DNA of 64,000 nucleotides from Amyelois transitella (GCF_032362555.1 NC_083506.1:4139501-4203500); one strand, 5' to 3'. Positions 10,336 to 21,289 are shown, numbered from the stretch's first letter. Translations and numbers: made by a program. The notes: a model not told the origin generated them from the sequence alone.

Positions 10336-11764
10336 CAAGTACACTTTGGATTGTTGGTTGTGCAAAAATTACGAAAGAGTAAATTAACGAATTGCCAGCT
10401 GTAATTATCATTGTCGCAGGGAAGTCCAGATGAAAGTGAAAGCTTATGAAGCCTTTGAAAGAAGTCATCTTTGATTGATGGCCACCCCAGATTTATTATG
10501 TTAATTCGCCGCCATTTTGGTAAGCACCTTACTTACTGATGAGGCTTGGAGTTCTAAAGAAAGTTACTTTTTTACGAAGATCATTAGACCTGAGGAACAT
10601 TTTAATAACACTGTCATTAATTTTGTTGTAACGTTTTTCGAAATGATACTTGATGAAGGTTTTGGTCAAACAATGACAAGATAAATAGCCATAAAGCAAT
10701 ATTTGAAGTCTCACGGTTTTATAAAAAAGTTACGCCAGGCAACTTCTAAAATAAAAAAAAAATATTCGTACGTGAAGTATCATGTTTGTTAAGATTTTTA
10801 TGGAATCTATAGTAAAGACAATTTATTTGAAACAGTTTTCAAGCACGCTGATAATTTTGTGGTCATTTTGACATAATCTATCAGGGCAGCAGGTCAGTTT
10901 CAGCGGTATACAATGAGTCGTCCATTGGGCAAACTGGACAAAGGCCGGTCTGTGAATACACGTCCGATATCGCAGGCTTTGTCGATCGCGAACTGGGAAG
11001 TGAGACTGATGCTCGTCTTTGTATAGTTACATTGAAACTTGTTTGCAAGGCACAAGTTTTATCTCTCATAGCAATAGGTATTGTTTTGTAGTAAATTTTA
11101 TACCTATTTATTGCTCGCAACTGAAAAATGATTGGTAAAAATATTACAAAATACTTATACAAGCTACTCGATTATGTGTACCTCCCAAATTTATTTCATT
11201 TAAACTTTATGCACGTAAAATGTACAACAGGTGGACTTAATGCCACAAGGCATTCTCTGCCAGTCGAACCTTTGGACCAAACTGAGATAGATGTACGGGT
11301 AGTGCGATAACTGTAAAAGACATAAACAGACATATACTACATAAGTTGGATGATTGTGTATATTTTAAGTAAATCTACTGGTCAAAAAGAAGATTATGGA
11401 CATGTTCCCTGAATTTAAATATGTCATTCCATGTGTAACATCTATGGGAAGTTCGTGTAAAGATGACTTTGAAGGTTGTTCAAAATCAAATATTTATTAG
11501 AAATATAATCTAGTGTCAAATAAATAAATGTTAGCTGTTGTAATAGTAATTGTGCGATTAGGAACTTGAAACTTATCTTAAAACGTAACTACGTAAAATC
11601 CCGGTGTATTTCCATTGTTTAGAAAAAAGCAAGTATGATATAGAAATATTTTTACCTAGATTCCCGACTAAGACAACGTATAGGGTTCAAAAAGTCGATA
11701 AATAACATTATCCCTGCTTCCACCTCAATTACGTACTAGGTACCTTTTCAAATCATTTTAACCC
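10336..11764. other. Non-coding stretch
   Basis: No gene recognised. 10880-11060 is richer in G+C than its flanks and open on the minus strand for 93 codons, but the translation resembles no family I know. Confidence 0.35.
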
Positions 11765-12010
11765 TTGCTAAGATAAGTTTATTTTGAGCCGGTTGAGTGC
11801 CGTTGTCATTCATTTAAGTGCTTCTTTTGTGACGGCATTCGCTTCGCGTCTGCCAATTAACCCTGCTGGAAGCACAAAAATTAAGTTAAACACTGCGACA
11901 TTCACCGTGTTTACTTATTGGGAATCGACGTTGGTAACTTCGTAAATTAAAACTCAGCAGGGACTAATGTGCCCGAGGTATTGCGTCGCGACGGTTTCTT
12001 TTTATTTCAG
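11765..12010. promoter_or_regulatory. Candidate enhancer with GATA and NK-type motifs
   Basis: Contains AGATAAG (GATA-type, 11771-11777), TTTAAGTG (NK2/tinman-type, 11813-11820), several AATTAA homeodomain words and higher G+C than its flanks. This is motif evidence only. Confidence 0.22.
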
Positions 12011-12612
12011 TCTAGCAACATCGATCCTCGATAGAGCACTTAGATATTAAATAAATTCGCATTTAAGAGCTTAATGTCTTTGAGAATTATAGGGCAGTGA
12101 ACTTGGTTAAATGCTTTTTGGAACGATTTTATGTTGAAAAACTTATATGTATTCGTAATTTAAATGCTGTAGGTTTATAGTGGGAGCGACGTTGTGAGTG
12201 CGGGTGGAGACAGGATCGGGAAGCTCTATGAGTTGGCTACGATGAACCTGCTGATACCCAGTTGCTGGCAGTGAAGATTGTTTTGCGAGGAGAAAGAGTA
12301 ATGATGGAGAAAGCTGTTTCCAATTGCGTTAAGATCATCAGTGCAGCAGTAACGGAAATTTGGGCTGGGCCAGCGACAAACTGGAAAAGGCCAGATCGGG
12401 TGTTATGTCTGGGGAACCGCCAATTTATCCAATAAACCTGACGAAATAATTAACAAATCCACTTCAACTTCTTACTAAATATGAGTAAAAGGTCGATATG
12501 AATTTGTTTACAAACTTAATGACGGTTTCATTACGTTTGTTAATTCACTTGTTCAAATATTGGATTTATTACATACATTTTAATTCATACAAAATATAAT
12601 AAAAAATACGGT
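12011..12612. other. Non-coding stretch with unexplained GC-richer block
   Basis: 12175-12420 has a balanced, coding-like composition (for example GGGAGCGACGTTGTGAGTGC) but is broken by stops in every frame. It may be an old transposon or gene relic. I do not recognise it. Confidence 0.35.
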
Positions 12613-12678
12613 GGCACGTAAGTTCTAGGGGCATGATTCTTTTTCTCGCTTTGGGTGCGAAAGGTCCCGGACGAGCCC
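12613..12678 (+). pseudogene. tRNA-Pro(TGG) pseudogene lacking the T arm
   Basis: Aligns to the intact tRNA-Pro genes over both ends: GGCACGT at the 5' acceptor strand (one change), the anticodon region CTCGCTTTGGGTGCGA, then AGGTCCCGGACGAGCCC. Thirteen bases between the two TCCCGG copies that border the T arm are deleted, removing box B, and about six extra bases (TTTTTC) sit before the anticodon stem. A six-T terminator still follows at 12679-12684. Without box B and the T arm it should be neither transcribed nor folded as a tRNA. Confidence 0.85.
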
Positions 12679-12869
12679 TTTTTTAAACCTAAGGTATAGC
12701 TAATTTTTGTAAAGTTAGGTCAATATAAAATATTTTTAACAGTTATAAATGGCCAGATTTTCCAAGAGTCCTTCGATCGCTTCCTTTTTAATCGTAAGCC
12801 AACAAGAATTTTCGCTAAATTGAATCGTAATCGTCAGAGAAATGGTAGCAAATTGTGTTTTAAATTTTC

Positions 12870-13012
12870 CCATTTGGCCGCTCATTTATGTAGTTTTAAT
12901 TCCGCCATTCCTTAGCTCGGAGGGATCTTATTTCATTAGCCGGCCGCGAGCGCGCAGCCATTTAGCTCGCAAGCTGCAGAGCCATTAGGTGGAGGCCACG
13001 GAAATGATAATA
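12870..13012. promoter_or_regulatory. GCCAT-rich GC island, candidate Polycomb-type element
   Basis: Three GCCAT words (12904-12908, 12957-12961, 12981-12985) occur within 82 bp, in a block with GGCCGCGAGCGCGC. GCCAT is the core of the Pho/YY1 site found in fly Polycomb response elements. Clustering is suggestive, not proof. Confidence 0.22.
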
Positions 13013-13398
13013 CAGCGTTTTTTTAATACACCGTGCTTCTCATGTGTGGGTTAAAAGCTACATATATACGTCATTGAAAGAAAATATAGTGAAAACTAGA
13101 TTGAGATCACGGTAGTGAAATTATAGAGATGATTTAAAATTTGCATTTATATGGCTCTCTGTGATCGTAACATACTTACGAGTTAATTAACAACAGTGTC
13201 TTCAAAGCTTTAGGGTCGTAAAAAAAATTACGACACATATTGCTCTGAAAACAGTTCTCTGTCGACTGTTAGTGTCAGACATGTATTATAATTTTCTGTC
13301 TGCATGTATACGCTTAAATAAAAAAGAATTGGACGAATTTTGCTCAAGTTTGAAGATTTGGAAAAAGGGTATTCTGATTAAGGTTTATATCGGTATAC
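13013..13398. other. Non-coding flank of the mariner
   Basis: AT-rich; no gene or repeat recognised. Confidence 0.4.
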
Positions 13399-13401
13399 TA
13401 C

Positions 13402-13423
13402 TCTGTCAAGAAAGTAGCAGGAA
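13402..13423 (+). repeat. Mariner left terminal inverted repeat
   Basis: TCTGTCAAGAAAGTAGCAGG and the next two bases, matching the complement of 14694-14715 at 17 of 22 positions. Confidence 0.8.
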
Positions 13424-13449
13424 AAGATCAATAATACACAAACTGTTTG

Positions 13450-14523
13450 TTATTCATCCAAATTTATTTTATCACCTTCAAAATATGCTCCTTTAGAAAC
13501 GATACACTTACGCCAACGAATAATCCAATCATCAAAACATTTTTTAAACGCTGTTTCCGGTATTGAGGTCAGTTCTCGCCGCGAATTCTCTTTTATGTCT
13601 TCTACCGATTGAAAACGGGTGCCACGAAGTGGTAATTTGAGTTTAGGAAAAAGAAAAAAGTCGGCTGGAGCCATATCTGGTGAATATGGTGGTTGCTCGA
13701 TGGTATTTGTTGAGTGTTTGGTTAAAAATTCGTTCACAATGATGGCCTTGTGCGAAGGTGCATTATCATGGTGCAAAATCCAAGAATTTTCTTTCCACAA
13801 ATCTGGCCTTTTTCGTCGGATTTGCTCTCTTAAACGCCGCATAACACTCAAATAATATTCCTTATTTACCGTTTGACCTTCCGGCAAGAATTCCGAGTGC
13901 ACAACACCGCGATAGTCAAAGAAAACAGTCAACATGACTTTGACTTTTGAACGACTTTGGCGTGGTTTTTTCGGTTTCGGTTCAATTGGAAGGCGCCACT
14001 CCGAAGCTTGTTGACTAGTTTGCATGTCAAACTCGTAAACCCACGTCTCGTCACCAGTAACAATGCGTTTCATGAATGTTGGGTCGGAATTGACTCGTTC
14101 TAGCATGTCCTCAGCGACTCTCATGCGATTGAGTTTTTGAAAAAAATTCAGGTCTTTTGGGACTAGTCGAGCGGCAACATGTTTCATACCCAAATTATTA
14201 GTTAAAATGGTACGGATCGACTCGTGAGATACAGAAAGTTCGGTGGCTATCTCTCTCAAAGTTGAATGAGGATTTTCAGTCACTATTTCCTTCACTTTTG
14301 CGATGTTAACTTCAGTTGCAGACGTTGATGGCCTACCAGAGCGAGGCAAATCTTCCATCACATCGCGACCGCTTTTGAACGCTTTGTACCACTCATAAGC
14401 ACGAGTTTTTGATAAAGTCGATTCACCGTAAGCCTTCTGTAACATTTTCAGTGACTCCGAACACGATATTCCATTGGCAATGCAAAATTTAAGACAAACT
14501 CTTTGTTCGATGTTTTTATCCAT
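13450..14523 (-). CDS. Mariner transposase, intact frame, 357 aa
   Basis: Encodes a full-length mariner transposase, which cuts the element out and rejoins it at TA dinucleotides. Residues about 1-110 form the two helix-turn-helix DNA-binding half-domains, with a typical RSGRPS linker at 61-66. The catalytic region follows with VTGDETW (Asp158), HHDNAPSH (Asp253) and YSPDMAPADFF (Asp288). The last two acids are separated by 34 residues, giving the DD34D signature of mariner rather than DD34E of Tc1. Length matches the usual 345-360 residues. An in-frame methionine 25 codons upstream (14598) gives a hydrophobic extension unlike any mariner N terminus, so MDKNIEQ at 14523 is taken as the start. 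No stop or frameshift is visible. The subfamily is not assigned; it is not close to Himar1 by eye. Confidence 0.95.
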   Translation of the reverse strand: MDKNIEQRVCLKFCIANGISCSESLKMLQKAYGESTLSKTRAYEWYKAFKSGRDVMEDLPRSGRPSTSATEVNIAKVKEIVTENPHSTLREIATELSVSHESIRTILTNNLGMKHVAARLVPKDLNFFQKLNRMRVAEDMLERVNSDPTFMKRIVTGDETWVYEFDMQTSQQASEWRLPIEPKPKKPRQSRSKVKVMLTVFFDYRGVVHSEFLPEGQTVNKEYYLSVMRRLREQIRRKRPDLWKENSWILHHDNAPSHKAIIVNEFLTKHSTNTIEQPPYSPDMAPADFFLFPKLKLPLRGTRFQSVEDIKENSRRELTSIPETAFKKCFDDWIIRWRKCIVSKGAYFEGDKINLDE

Positions 14524-14693
14524 TATGAAATTAGCAATACACACTAGATATGATATAACTAAAAATAGCACTGTATTTAATGTAAACAACAGATGCAACT
14601 CAAACTCCGCGCCAAAATGGAAAACAGTTGTGCCAATCTAACAACAACAAAAAAAACAAAAATTTGAATTTGGAACCATAAATAAATAATCCA

Positions 14694-14715
14694 TTCCCGA
14701 TACTTTTCTGACTGA
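14694..14715 (-). repeat. Mariner right terminal inverted repeat
   Basis: Complement reads TCAGTCAGAAAAGTATCGGG plus two more bases. It differs from the left repeat at five positions. Confidence 0.8.
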
Positions 14716-14720
14716 ATGTA

Positions 14721-14948
14721 TGTGCTATCTTGCGAAGCCGGAGCGGGTCGCCAGTTTAGGACATTAAGAAAAATAAATCTTTTATTTCATTACAACTTTT
14801 AAATTTTTTAAGGTATGTTATTTAGGTTATGTACATGTAGGAAGTATAGTTATAAAAGTTATTTATTCCTACAGAATATAGAAGGAGAAAAGAGGAGAGA
14901 AATAATCAGTTAAAAATGTCTATATTATTCAATGTATATCTTAAGAAC
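14721..14948. other. Non-coding spacer
   Basis: AT-rich sequence between the mariner and the next repeat; nothing recognised. Confidence 0.4.
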
Positions 14949-15080
14949 ATTGGATACAAATTATCACTTATTGACGTTACATCACTTAAATCTAATCTCT
15001 TATAACTACTACCGCTTTCAAAGCGCATGTGTAGAAGAAACGACGGAACAAACTACACTGCAGCATTTTCACCGGTCGTC
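14949..15080 (-). repeat. Dispersed repeat, copy 1 (probable LINE 3' end)
   Basis: Nearly the same sequence as 50553-50682. Shared words include ATTGGATACAA, ATCACTTATTGACG, CATCACTTAAATCTAAT, AAAGCGCATGTGTAGAAGAA and AACAAACTACACTGCAGCAT. The second copy carries a GAATA tandem at its left edge, which suggests the 3' tail of a retroelement on the minus strand. Confidence 0.8.
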
Positions 15081-15849
15081 TATTTAATTTTCCCTGATTT
15101 TATTTTCAGCGGGTAAATTCCTCTACTCTCAGGTCACATCCTAATGTCACTTGTGCTGTAAACTGTAAATACGAAGGAATTGTACAGCTCATGGTAGCTA
15201 CTTGATCTGTTTATGTTTAAGTTGCTTTTCGTTTGGGCTGTTATAATTAAAGCGACAGTGCTGCGACAAATTAATAAGACGCCGGGAACCTGCCGAAACA
15301 ATGTATTTCTTATTGAGAACTCATGCTAATTAATCAAAAGGTTTATTCTATTTTAATTTGTTTAAAGTAATTATTATTAAATTAAATATATTTATGAGGT
15401 TTATCGACAGATACTTGCAGTTTTAAAAAATGCGACGTACTTACAGGGATGTACTTGCTTATAATGCCTTACTTTTGTTATAGGTGTAAAATAATCTTAC
15501 ATAGAAATTAACGGCAACATTAGACAAGATTAATTTTAATTTCCCACCGAAGGCAATACTTAATTACACAGCTTTTGAAAAACATTGTATGCCCAAGGCG
15601 GCCTTCACTCTGATTGATGTTATTTTTAAAAACGTTTTTATAATGTCAACATTTGTTAAATCATGGCGTTTGTTCATTTTACATTTGATATTTTCACACC
15701 TATTTATATAATATAATTGATTTTATCATGGTCATATTTTTTTAATTCAGTAAGTATGACAATTAATTAGAGTATACTATGCAAAATAAGATTTGAATTA
15801 CCATCACTGCATCACTTTACTTCGCTAGCACTACATACTTATTAAAAAG
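15081..15849. other. Non-coding stretch
   Basis: No gene recognised. 15205-15350 is less AT-rich and contains TAATTAA-type homeodomain words. Confidence 0.35.
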
Positions 15850-15992
15850 TACAGTCCCCTTATTTTCTCTGTCTGTATGTACGCGCTAATCTCTGAAAGT
15901 AGTGAGCGGATTTTGATTCTATTTCAAATGTCGGAAAGTGGGTTTTTCTGAGATTTTCCGTTCGAAGCGCTCCCACGCTTCGAAATCGCTAG
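15850..15992 (+). mobile_element. Helitron-like fragment
   Basis: Carries CTGTATGTACGCGCTAATCT and GAGCGGATTTTGATTCTATT, typical of moth Helitron-like repeats, and ends with CTAG at 15989-15992 followed by T. The 5' TC terminus is not recognisable. Confidence 0.45.
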
Positions 15993-16612
15993 TTAGGAAT
16001 AAACCAGTCCATCATACTCTTGAAATTTGTGTCGATTGCGTCCCCCCTAGTGATGACCTGCTTAACGCCACCATTCTAAAATGAGACGTCAGATAACGAC
16101 GTAGCCAATTCAATCACCAGAAAAGTTGCTTGAACCGTACTAGACTTTGAATATGCTAAACAAAAGACACAATATTTCCCCCCGATGTTATCTATAACAA
16201 TCTGTTTTTAACAAATAATCTTTATATCCCTCTCTTTTTTTGTAATTTATTTATTTAGAGTGGGCGGTAAGCCTTATGAATGTCGTCGACCAAAAAGATG
16301 ACTGAAAGTCGATATTTTAGAAGCGGAAATAGAAGTATCTTAACTGCCGTTGCTTCGTCCGGGGCCCGCGCCCCCAAAATTTACGATTGTAAATAGGGCA
16401 TTCTGTCTGTTTACTTATGACCGAGTAATTCGTTGAATCCGTATAATTACCAGCATTAAGATGATTTCATCCCTCCCACAACGAAGAAATAAACTTAAGT
16501 AATGTTAAAACATTCAAATGTCCGCCGCCAAGTTTTAAACTTGAGGTTATAAATTTCGAGGCGATACTGGAGATTAAAATTCTGGAATAGATTGCTTCTG
16601 GGAGCTAAAACA
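15993..16612. other. Non-coding stretch
   Basis: Nothing recognised. Confidence 0.35.
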
Positions 16613-16684
16613 GGGCTCGTCCGGGATTTGAACCCGGGACCTCTCGCACCCAAAGCGAGAATCATACCCCTAGACCAACGAGCC
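16613..16684 (-). tRNA. tRNA-Pro (anticodon TGG)
   Basis: 72 nt with a perfect 7-bp acceptor stem GGCTCGT/ACGAGCC, anticodon loop TTTGGGT (TGG), box A TGGTCTAGGGG and box B GGTTCAAATCC. A TTTT run lies just past the 3' end on the minus strand. It is divergent from the copy at 16811, 126 bp away. Confidence 0.97.
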
Positions 16685-16810
16685 GCTTGAAAGATTTTCC
16701 AAATAGGTATTTTATTATTTTCAGGCATGAAGAAAAACTTACCAAGTATGTTTATACAAGTGTTCCATTATTTAAGGATGATATTATTATGTTGAATGAA
16801 GTTTTCAAGA

Positions 16811-16882
16811 GGCTCGTTGGTCTAGGGGTATGATTCTCGCTTTGGGTGCGAGAGGTCCCGGGTTCAAATCCCGGACGGGCCC
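16811..16882 (+). tRNA. tRNA-Pro (anticodon TGG)
   Basis: 72 nt with the same body as the other two copies. The acceptor stem is GGCTCGT/ACGGGCC, so one G-U pair replaces the A-U pair of the 16613 copy, as also seen in the 9895 copy. The terminator TTTT is at 16886-16889. No intron. Confidence 0.97.
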
Positions 16883-17141
16883 TACTTTTACAAATAAACA
16901 TGATTTTAATTAGCTAAGCCTAATATTTGAATCTTCGCTAAGGTCTCAGAATTAACAAGAAAACACCCAACACCACGTATAGTAAATACGACGCAGTATA
17001 GTAGTACCTACAGTAAAACAAATTGAATATTTAAGGTATACAGGCATAGAATTTTCAAATTGCGTTATATGTTCCGTATCTATAATATTTAACTAGATTA
17101 CTCGTATGCCCTTAGATCCACCTGCGTTAATAAAAAATCGG

Positions 17142-17255
17142 AATTCTGTCATTAAGCCTTAACAGCTGTACGTGGCCTATCAGTATTTTAAAGATTGTTG
17201 GCTCTGTCTACCCCACAAGGTATATAATATATTTGAGGTCATTATATGTATGTAC
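17142..17255 (-). repeat. 250-bp moth repeat family, partial copy
   Basis: Shows CATTAAGCC, ACGTGGCCTATCAGT and TTGGCTCTGTCTACCCCACA, then the ATTATATGTATGTAC end. The half with the ACCACACGGCA terminus is absent. Confidence 0.75.
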
Positions 17256-19460
17256 CTACCTCGGACGTTTCGAATCATGTTACAATGACCCGTGGTTACC
17301 GAGCAACCGTAAAAGTATGTTACGTGCACGTTTAATAACTGTATTACATACTTATTTATAAATAGATAGATAATGCAACGCGAAAGTTTTAAATACAATT
17401 CTATGTTCTAAAAATGATAATCATAAAATAAAATTTGTTTGTGATGTTCTAAAAATAAAATATACTTTTTTACTTTACTTACAATTTACAAATCATCAAA
17501 AAAGTCGTCGTTAAAGCTCGATTGAGAGGAAGTGAAGCGATATCTGAGGAAAATGTTGCGGCTAATGATTTGCTAACGACAATATTTATATTTTAATGCA
17601 CCCGCAGATTATTTTGTTTGACGGCCCCGTTTGTAGATCAGTTGCTAACGGGATTCTTGCAAATGTACGATGCTCCGTTGCTTTTTTAAAAAAAGGTAGC
17701 GGCAAAGACGCGCTTGTGAGGAAAGATTGGATTGCAAATATTATTTTTTTTAGTAAATTGTTATTGGTGTACTTTTTTTTCTAAAAGAATATTTTAGTGT
17801 ACTTATATACTAATTTCTTTTTTGTAAGCACATAGTCAGTTCAAAGTGTGATAGTGATCTGAATCATGTAAAAAATTCTAATTAGTTTTGATTGGCTCCT
17901 TAACTAAAGTAGTAGAAACTAATGTAACTTTAGCATAAGCTTATGAGAAAGAGATTTACAAAATGATCTGTGGATGTCCTTATGACAGAGTACCTACGTC
18001 ATTTGAAATCATTCCAGATATTGTTTAAATAAAAAAGACCATGAAGTCACCATGCAAAAGCAATTTGGTTAAAACTTGAATTTATATAGGTATGTATATT
18101 CGTTTCGTAAACAATATTTTTATATGATATAAAAAAACATTATTATAAGTTATTTTTATTTATGTTGAGGGGCAACAGACCAACAAAGATTGCTCAATTG
18201 GACTGTTGAGGGGTTATTTATTATTATTTTATCTTCGATGTCTGTTTATTTAAGTTTTAAATAAGAACTATAGAACTGTTGAGTTAGCATCCCATAAAAC
18301 AAGTTTCGAATTTACTTTGGGACAAGCTCAATTTGTGTGATTTGTCCCGCATGTACCTTTTTACATTTTATTTATTCTGCGTTATAGTATATTAGTAGTA
18401 TAGTAGTATATATATCTAAATTAAAAAAGATGAAGAGAGGTGGGGAGGAATATTTTTCCGTTTTCCATATTCGTGTCGTAACAGTTCGATCATTGAAAAA
18501 TTCCCAAGGAAAACAGTCGCGTGTTCCACATCTGTCTTCCGAAAGCTCGCGTTTCGCTTCAGTATCACAGCACAAGGTATGGACTGAGTGCAAGCGGACC
18601 AAATAAAAACATATTTTTAACAAAATTTTAATATTTTTTTTTATATTACAACATTAAAGCTTAATAACGTTACAAAGTACCTTGAAAACGTGCTACGGGT
18701 GGCTATGCTATACTTTAAACGACCTATAAAAATGATAATAACATATTATACATATGGTAATGCATTGTATGGAATTTTTAGCGCAGTTTTCAATTTTTCA
18801 AATAAAAGTCGGAATTCAGTTGCAAGGTAAAAGCGTTTTGGTAACATAACAATCAGTTGCGACGTCACATTCACCTGAACTAACCACTTTTAATGTCTAT
18901 TGGCAACATTGAGGCCGTGCCTTGGACGTGGCCGGAAACTGGATTCGAAAAAAAAATTCTAAATACTAAAACGATTTTTCTTTCTTTTTTTTTATATTTT
19001 TTCGATTTCTCAGGTGGGACTGGCACTCCACCCTCATTCGCTTCTATACATGAACAAGCTTGAGGCAAATTACTCGCGAGCGCCATCTGCTCCCAGTTCG
19101 TTGCAAAATAATAAAGTTTCGTTTAACCGTCATTCGTATGGGAGATACAACGAACGACGCAATAAAGTGTATTAGGAGAAACGTATTGCTAATAGAATGT
19201 TGCCAGTGCAAAAATAAATGTTCAGGTGTATTTTATTTAGATTGCCGTAAAGATGGTGTTTTTTTTATGTAAAAATCTCTTTGCGTTACTGTTTGTATGA
19301 GCACGCCCGAGATATATCTGTATTACAGGCAGTTATTTAAAATTATTAACGTAAAGGTAAAAATAATATTGTTGAAATGACACAATAGCAGTATAGGTAC
19401 TTATTAGCTTCTGATAAGATATTACTTACAGGCTAGTTTGATTTCAAGTTAAAATAAAAA
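17256..19460. other. Non-coding stretch
   Basis: AT-rich with no supportable gene. Short open frames (for example 18372-18623 and 18880-19086, minus strand) have no recognisable domain. Confidence 0.35.
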
Positions 19461-19525
19461 GCGAAACAGCGATAGTATTTCGCGCGATAAAAACGGCGTC
19501 GCGCGTGCCACGTTACGGGGTCAGA
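19461..19525 (+). repeat. GCGATAG repeat, copy 1
   Basis: GCGAAACAGCGATAGTATTT, then CGCGCGATAAAAACGGCGTC and GCGCGTGCCACG. Copies at 26591 and 49771. Confidence 0.75.
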
Positions 19526-19695
19526 GAAGTACCTAAGGTCGTAACCGGGACTAACGTTACGAGGACAATATGATATCCTGTACGTTTCTTCACTTGCAAA
19601 CATTCAATTGGTGCTCAGTATTAAAAAGTCAGTAGTTAATAAACAGTAAACACGCTAATAAAACATCATTTGGTTTACATATAATTATGAATTTC

Positions 19696-19905
19696 TTTTA
19701 CGGGGTAGACAGAGCCAGCAGTTTCTTCAAGACCACGACAACTAATATTATTACCATCATGATACATTTATCATGTCTCTTTCCCAATGTGGTAGGCAGA
19801 GAATACATACGAGTATTTCCACTTGCCTCGATCCAAGCATAATTCTTCTGCATCCTTCAATTCTTTCTCCTGGCGTTAATCCCATCTTACGGCCATTGGG
19901 TAAGT
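19696..19905. repeat. Fragments: 250-bp family (plus) and reversed LINE 3' end
   Basis: TTACGGGGTAGACAGAGCCA at about 19698 belongs to the 250-bp family. 19776-19880 has CATGTCTCTTTCCCAATGTG, GGCAGAG and TTTCCACTTGCCTCGATCC, the reversed 3' part of the LINE at 1240-1400. Confidence 0.5.
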
Positions 19906-19985
19906 CAGGATTTCATAGCAAGCGAATCCTGTCTGACTTCTACAATCTTTGAAGACGAACCTAAGCCACTCTTTTGCATTCCCCA
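19890..19985 (+). repeat. Dispersed moth repeat C, fragment
   Basis: CATTGGGTAAGTCAGGATTT and TCCTGTCTGACTTCTACAAT match, in the opposite orientation, the element at 58681-58815. Confidence 0.4.
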
Positions 19986-20424
19986 CAGTAATCAGTGATT
20001 TCATGGAAGGTCATCAGATTATTATAAGTATTATTAACGTGGTCTTTCACTAAAACAAGAAATACCTAATTACTTAGTAAGGCAAACCTATAATTTAACC
20101 ATTTAACGTTAATAAAAAATTAACAATCTAACAACTACTTATAACACAAAATTCTGCTTCACATCATATTTGCATCGTCAGCTTTATTGGTTGGCGCTAA
20201 GAAAACGAAACAATAATTATATACAATTATACTAGGCCGATTTAAATTCCCTGAACACTTAATCCTGGACTATCGAACGTTATTCGCGCGTATTTGTTTA
20301 AGGGTCGGCAGCGGTCAACAAACAGAGCTACGAAGGTGGACAAACAGCAAGTCATAATCGGGATAGAGTTCAATATGAATAGACATGACTTACTATAATA
20401 ACATTTTGTACTAAACATATTCAA

Positions 20425-20505
20425 CGCCGATGCTCTTACGCTGAGAGAAAACATCGTGAGGAAACCTGCACATTCAGGAAACTGTGTGTAGGTATTATAT
20501 ACGTG
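20425..20505 (+). mobile_element. SINE-like fragment
   Basis: GAAAACATCGTGAGGAAACC and TGCACATTCAGGAAACTGTG form a core I recall from many moth SINE or LINE 3' regions. No polymerase III boxes are seen. Confidence 0.45.
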
Positions 20506-20989
20506 TAAAAACATCAAATGAAAAAGAAGAAAACAACAAAAGTGTAATTGAATACTTTTATAGTATGTAATATCATATGAGCAAATATTACATCTGATTT
20601 CACCACAAGTGAAACTTTAATCGTCAATAATGCTGTTCATGATACACAAGTACATTAAAATAACAGGGTTAGGTGTTGTTTTGTATTTATCTCATAACGA
20701 CGACAAGTCTAGATCACCCAATAGGAGGTCGTTAAACTCGTTTATAGAAACTAGATTTGACCGCAAATTCCTCACCTAGCGTTTGTTAAATTTATTGCTT
20801 TAATTACATGTAACGTTTCTACCGCAACTACTTATTGTATTGTTAACGTAATTGGTAAATAAATTATGTTTTAAAGTATTTTTCATTTTAATTGTTTTAT
20901 TTTAGTTTGACGCCGCTTTGTCTCATCATTCTTTTGTCCACGAGTATTGCGTATTGCGTGCATATACGCAATTGGGGGAGTACCTATTA
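20506..20989. other. Non-coding stretch
   Basis: Nothing recognised apart from a small palindromic spot, TTGCGTGCATATACGCAA, at about 20955-20972. Confidence 0.35.
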
Positions 20990-21070
20990 TGGGATAAGTC
21001 CGCCATTGCAATATTTTCTTTTGTATGATTTCTTTTTCATTTTGCTTTAAGTATGCAATAAAGTAACAAC
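20990..21070 (+). mobile_element. LINE 3' tail
   Basis: GGGATAAGTCCGCCATTGCA, a T-rich stretch and TATGCAATAAAGTAAC, in the same order as at 1122-1225. Confidence 0.55.
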
Positions 21071-21289
21071 ACTATTGACAAGAGAATCTGATTCGGCTGT
21101 GATCATGGTTGCACTAGGTACGAATAAGTACGCTTACTCTTACGACACCTGTCGACAAGAGATGGATTGATCATATTATGAATAAAAGTAAATCAACTTG
21201 TGTATTAAATATTTTACAAATAAATAATTTTGATATTAAGACGATCGTTTTGCTCAAATCAGGAAAACGGGACGTCCTGTAAAAAGATC

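Larger units (their letters stand above)
13399..14720 (-). mobile_element. Mariner transposon, about 1.32 kb
   Basis: A complete-looking Tc1/mariner element around an uninterrupted transposase gene. Terminal inverted repeats of 22 bp at 13402-13423 and 14694-14715 match at 17 of 22 positions. Both ends are followed by a TA, at 13399-13400 and 14719-14720, consistent with TA target duplication. The exact outer edge is uncertain by 2-3 bp because several TAs lie close to the left end. Total length is normal for the family. Confidence 0.88.

Noticed and set aside
13619-13855. 78-codon plus-strand frame
   Set aside because: Lies opposite the mariner transposase.
14524-14598. N-terminal extension of the mariner transposase
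   Set aside because: The 25 extra residues are hydrophobic and unlike any mariner N terminus; the internal methionine fits family length.
16495-16728. 77-codon minus-strand frame
   Set aside because: It reads through the tRNA-Pro gene; the RNA gene is the real feature.
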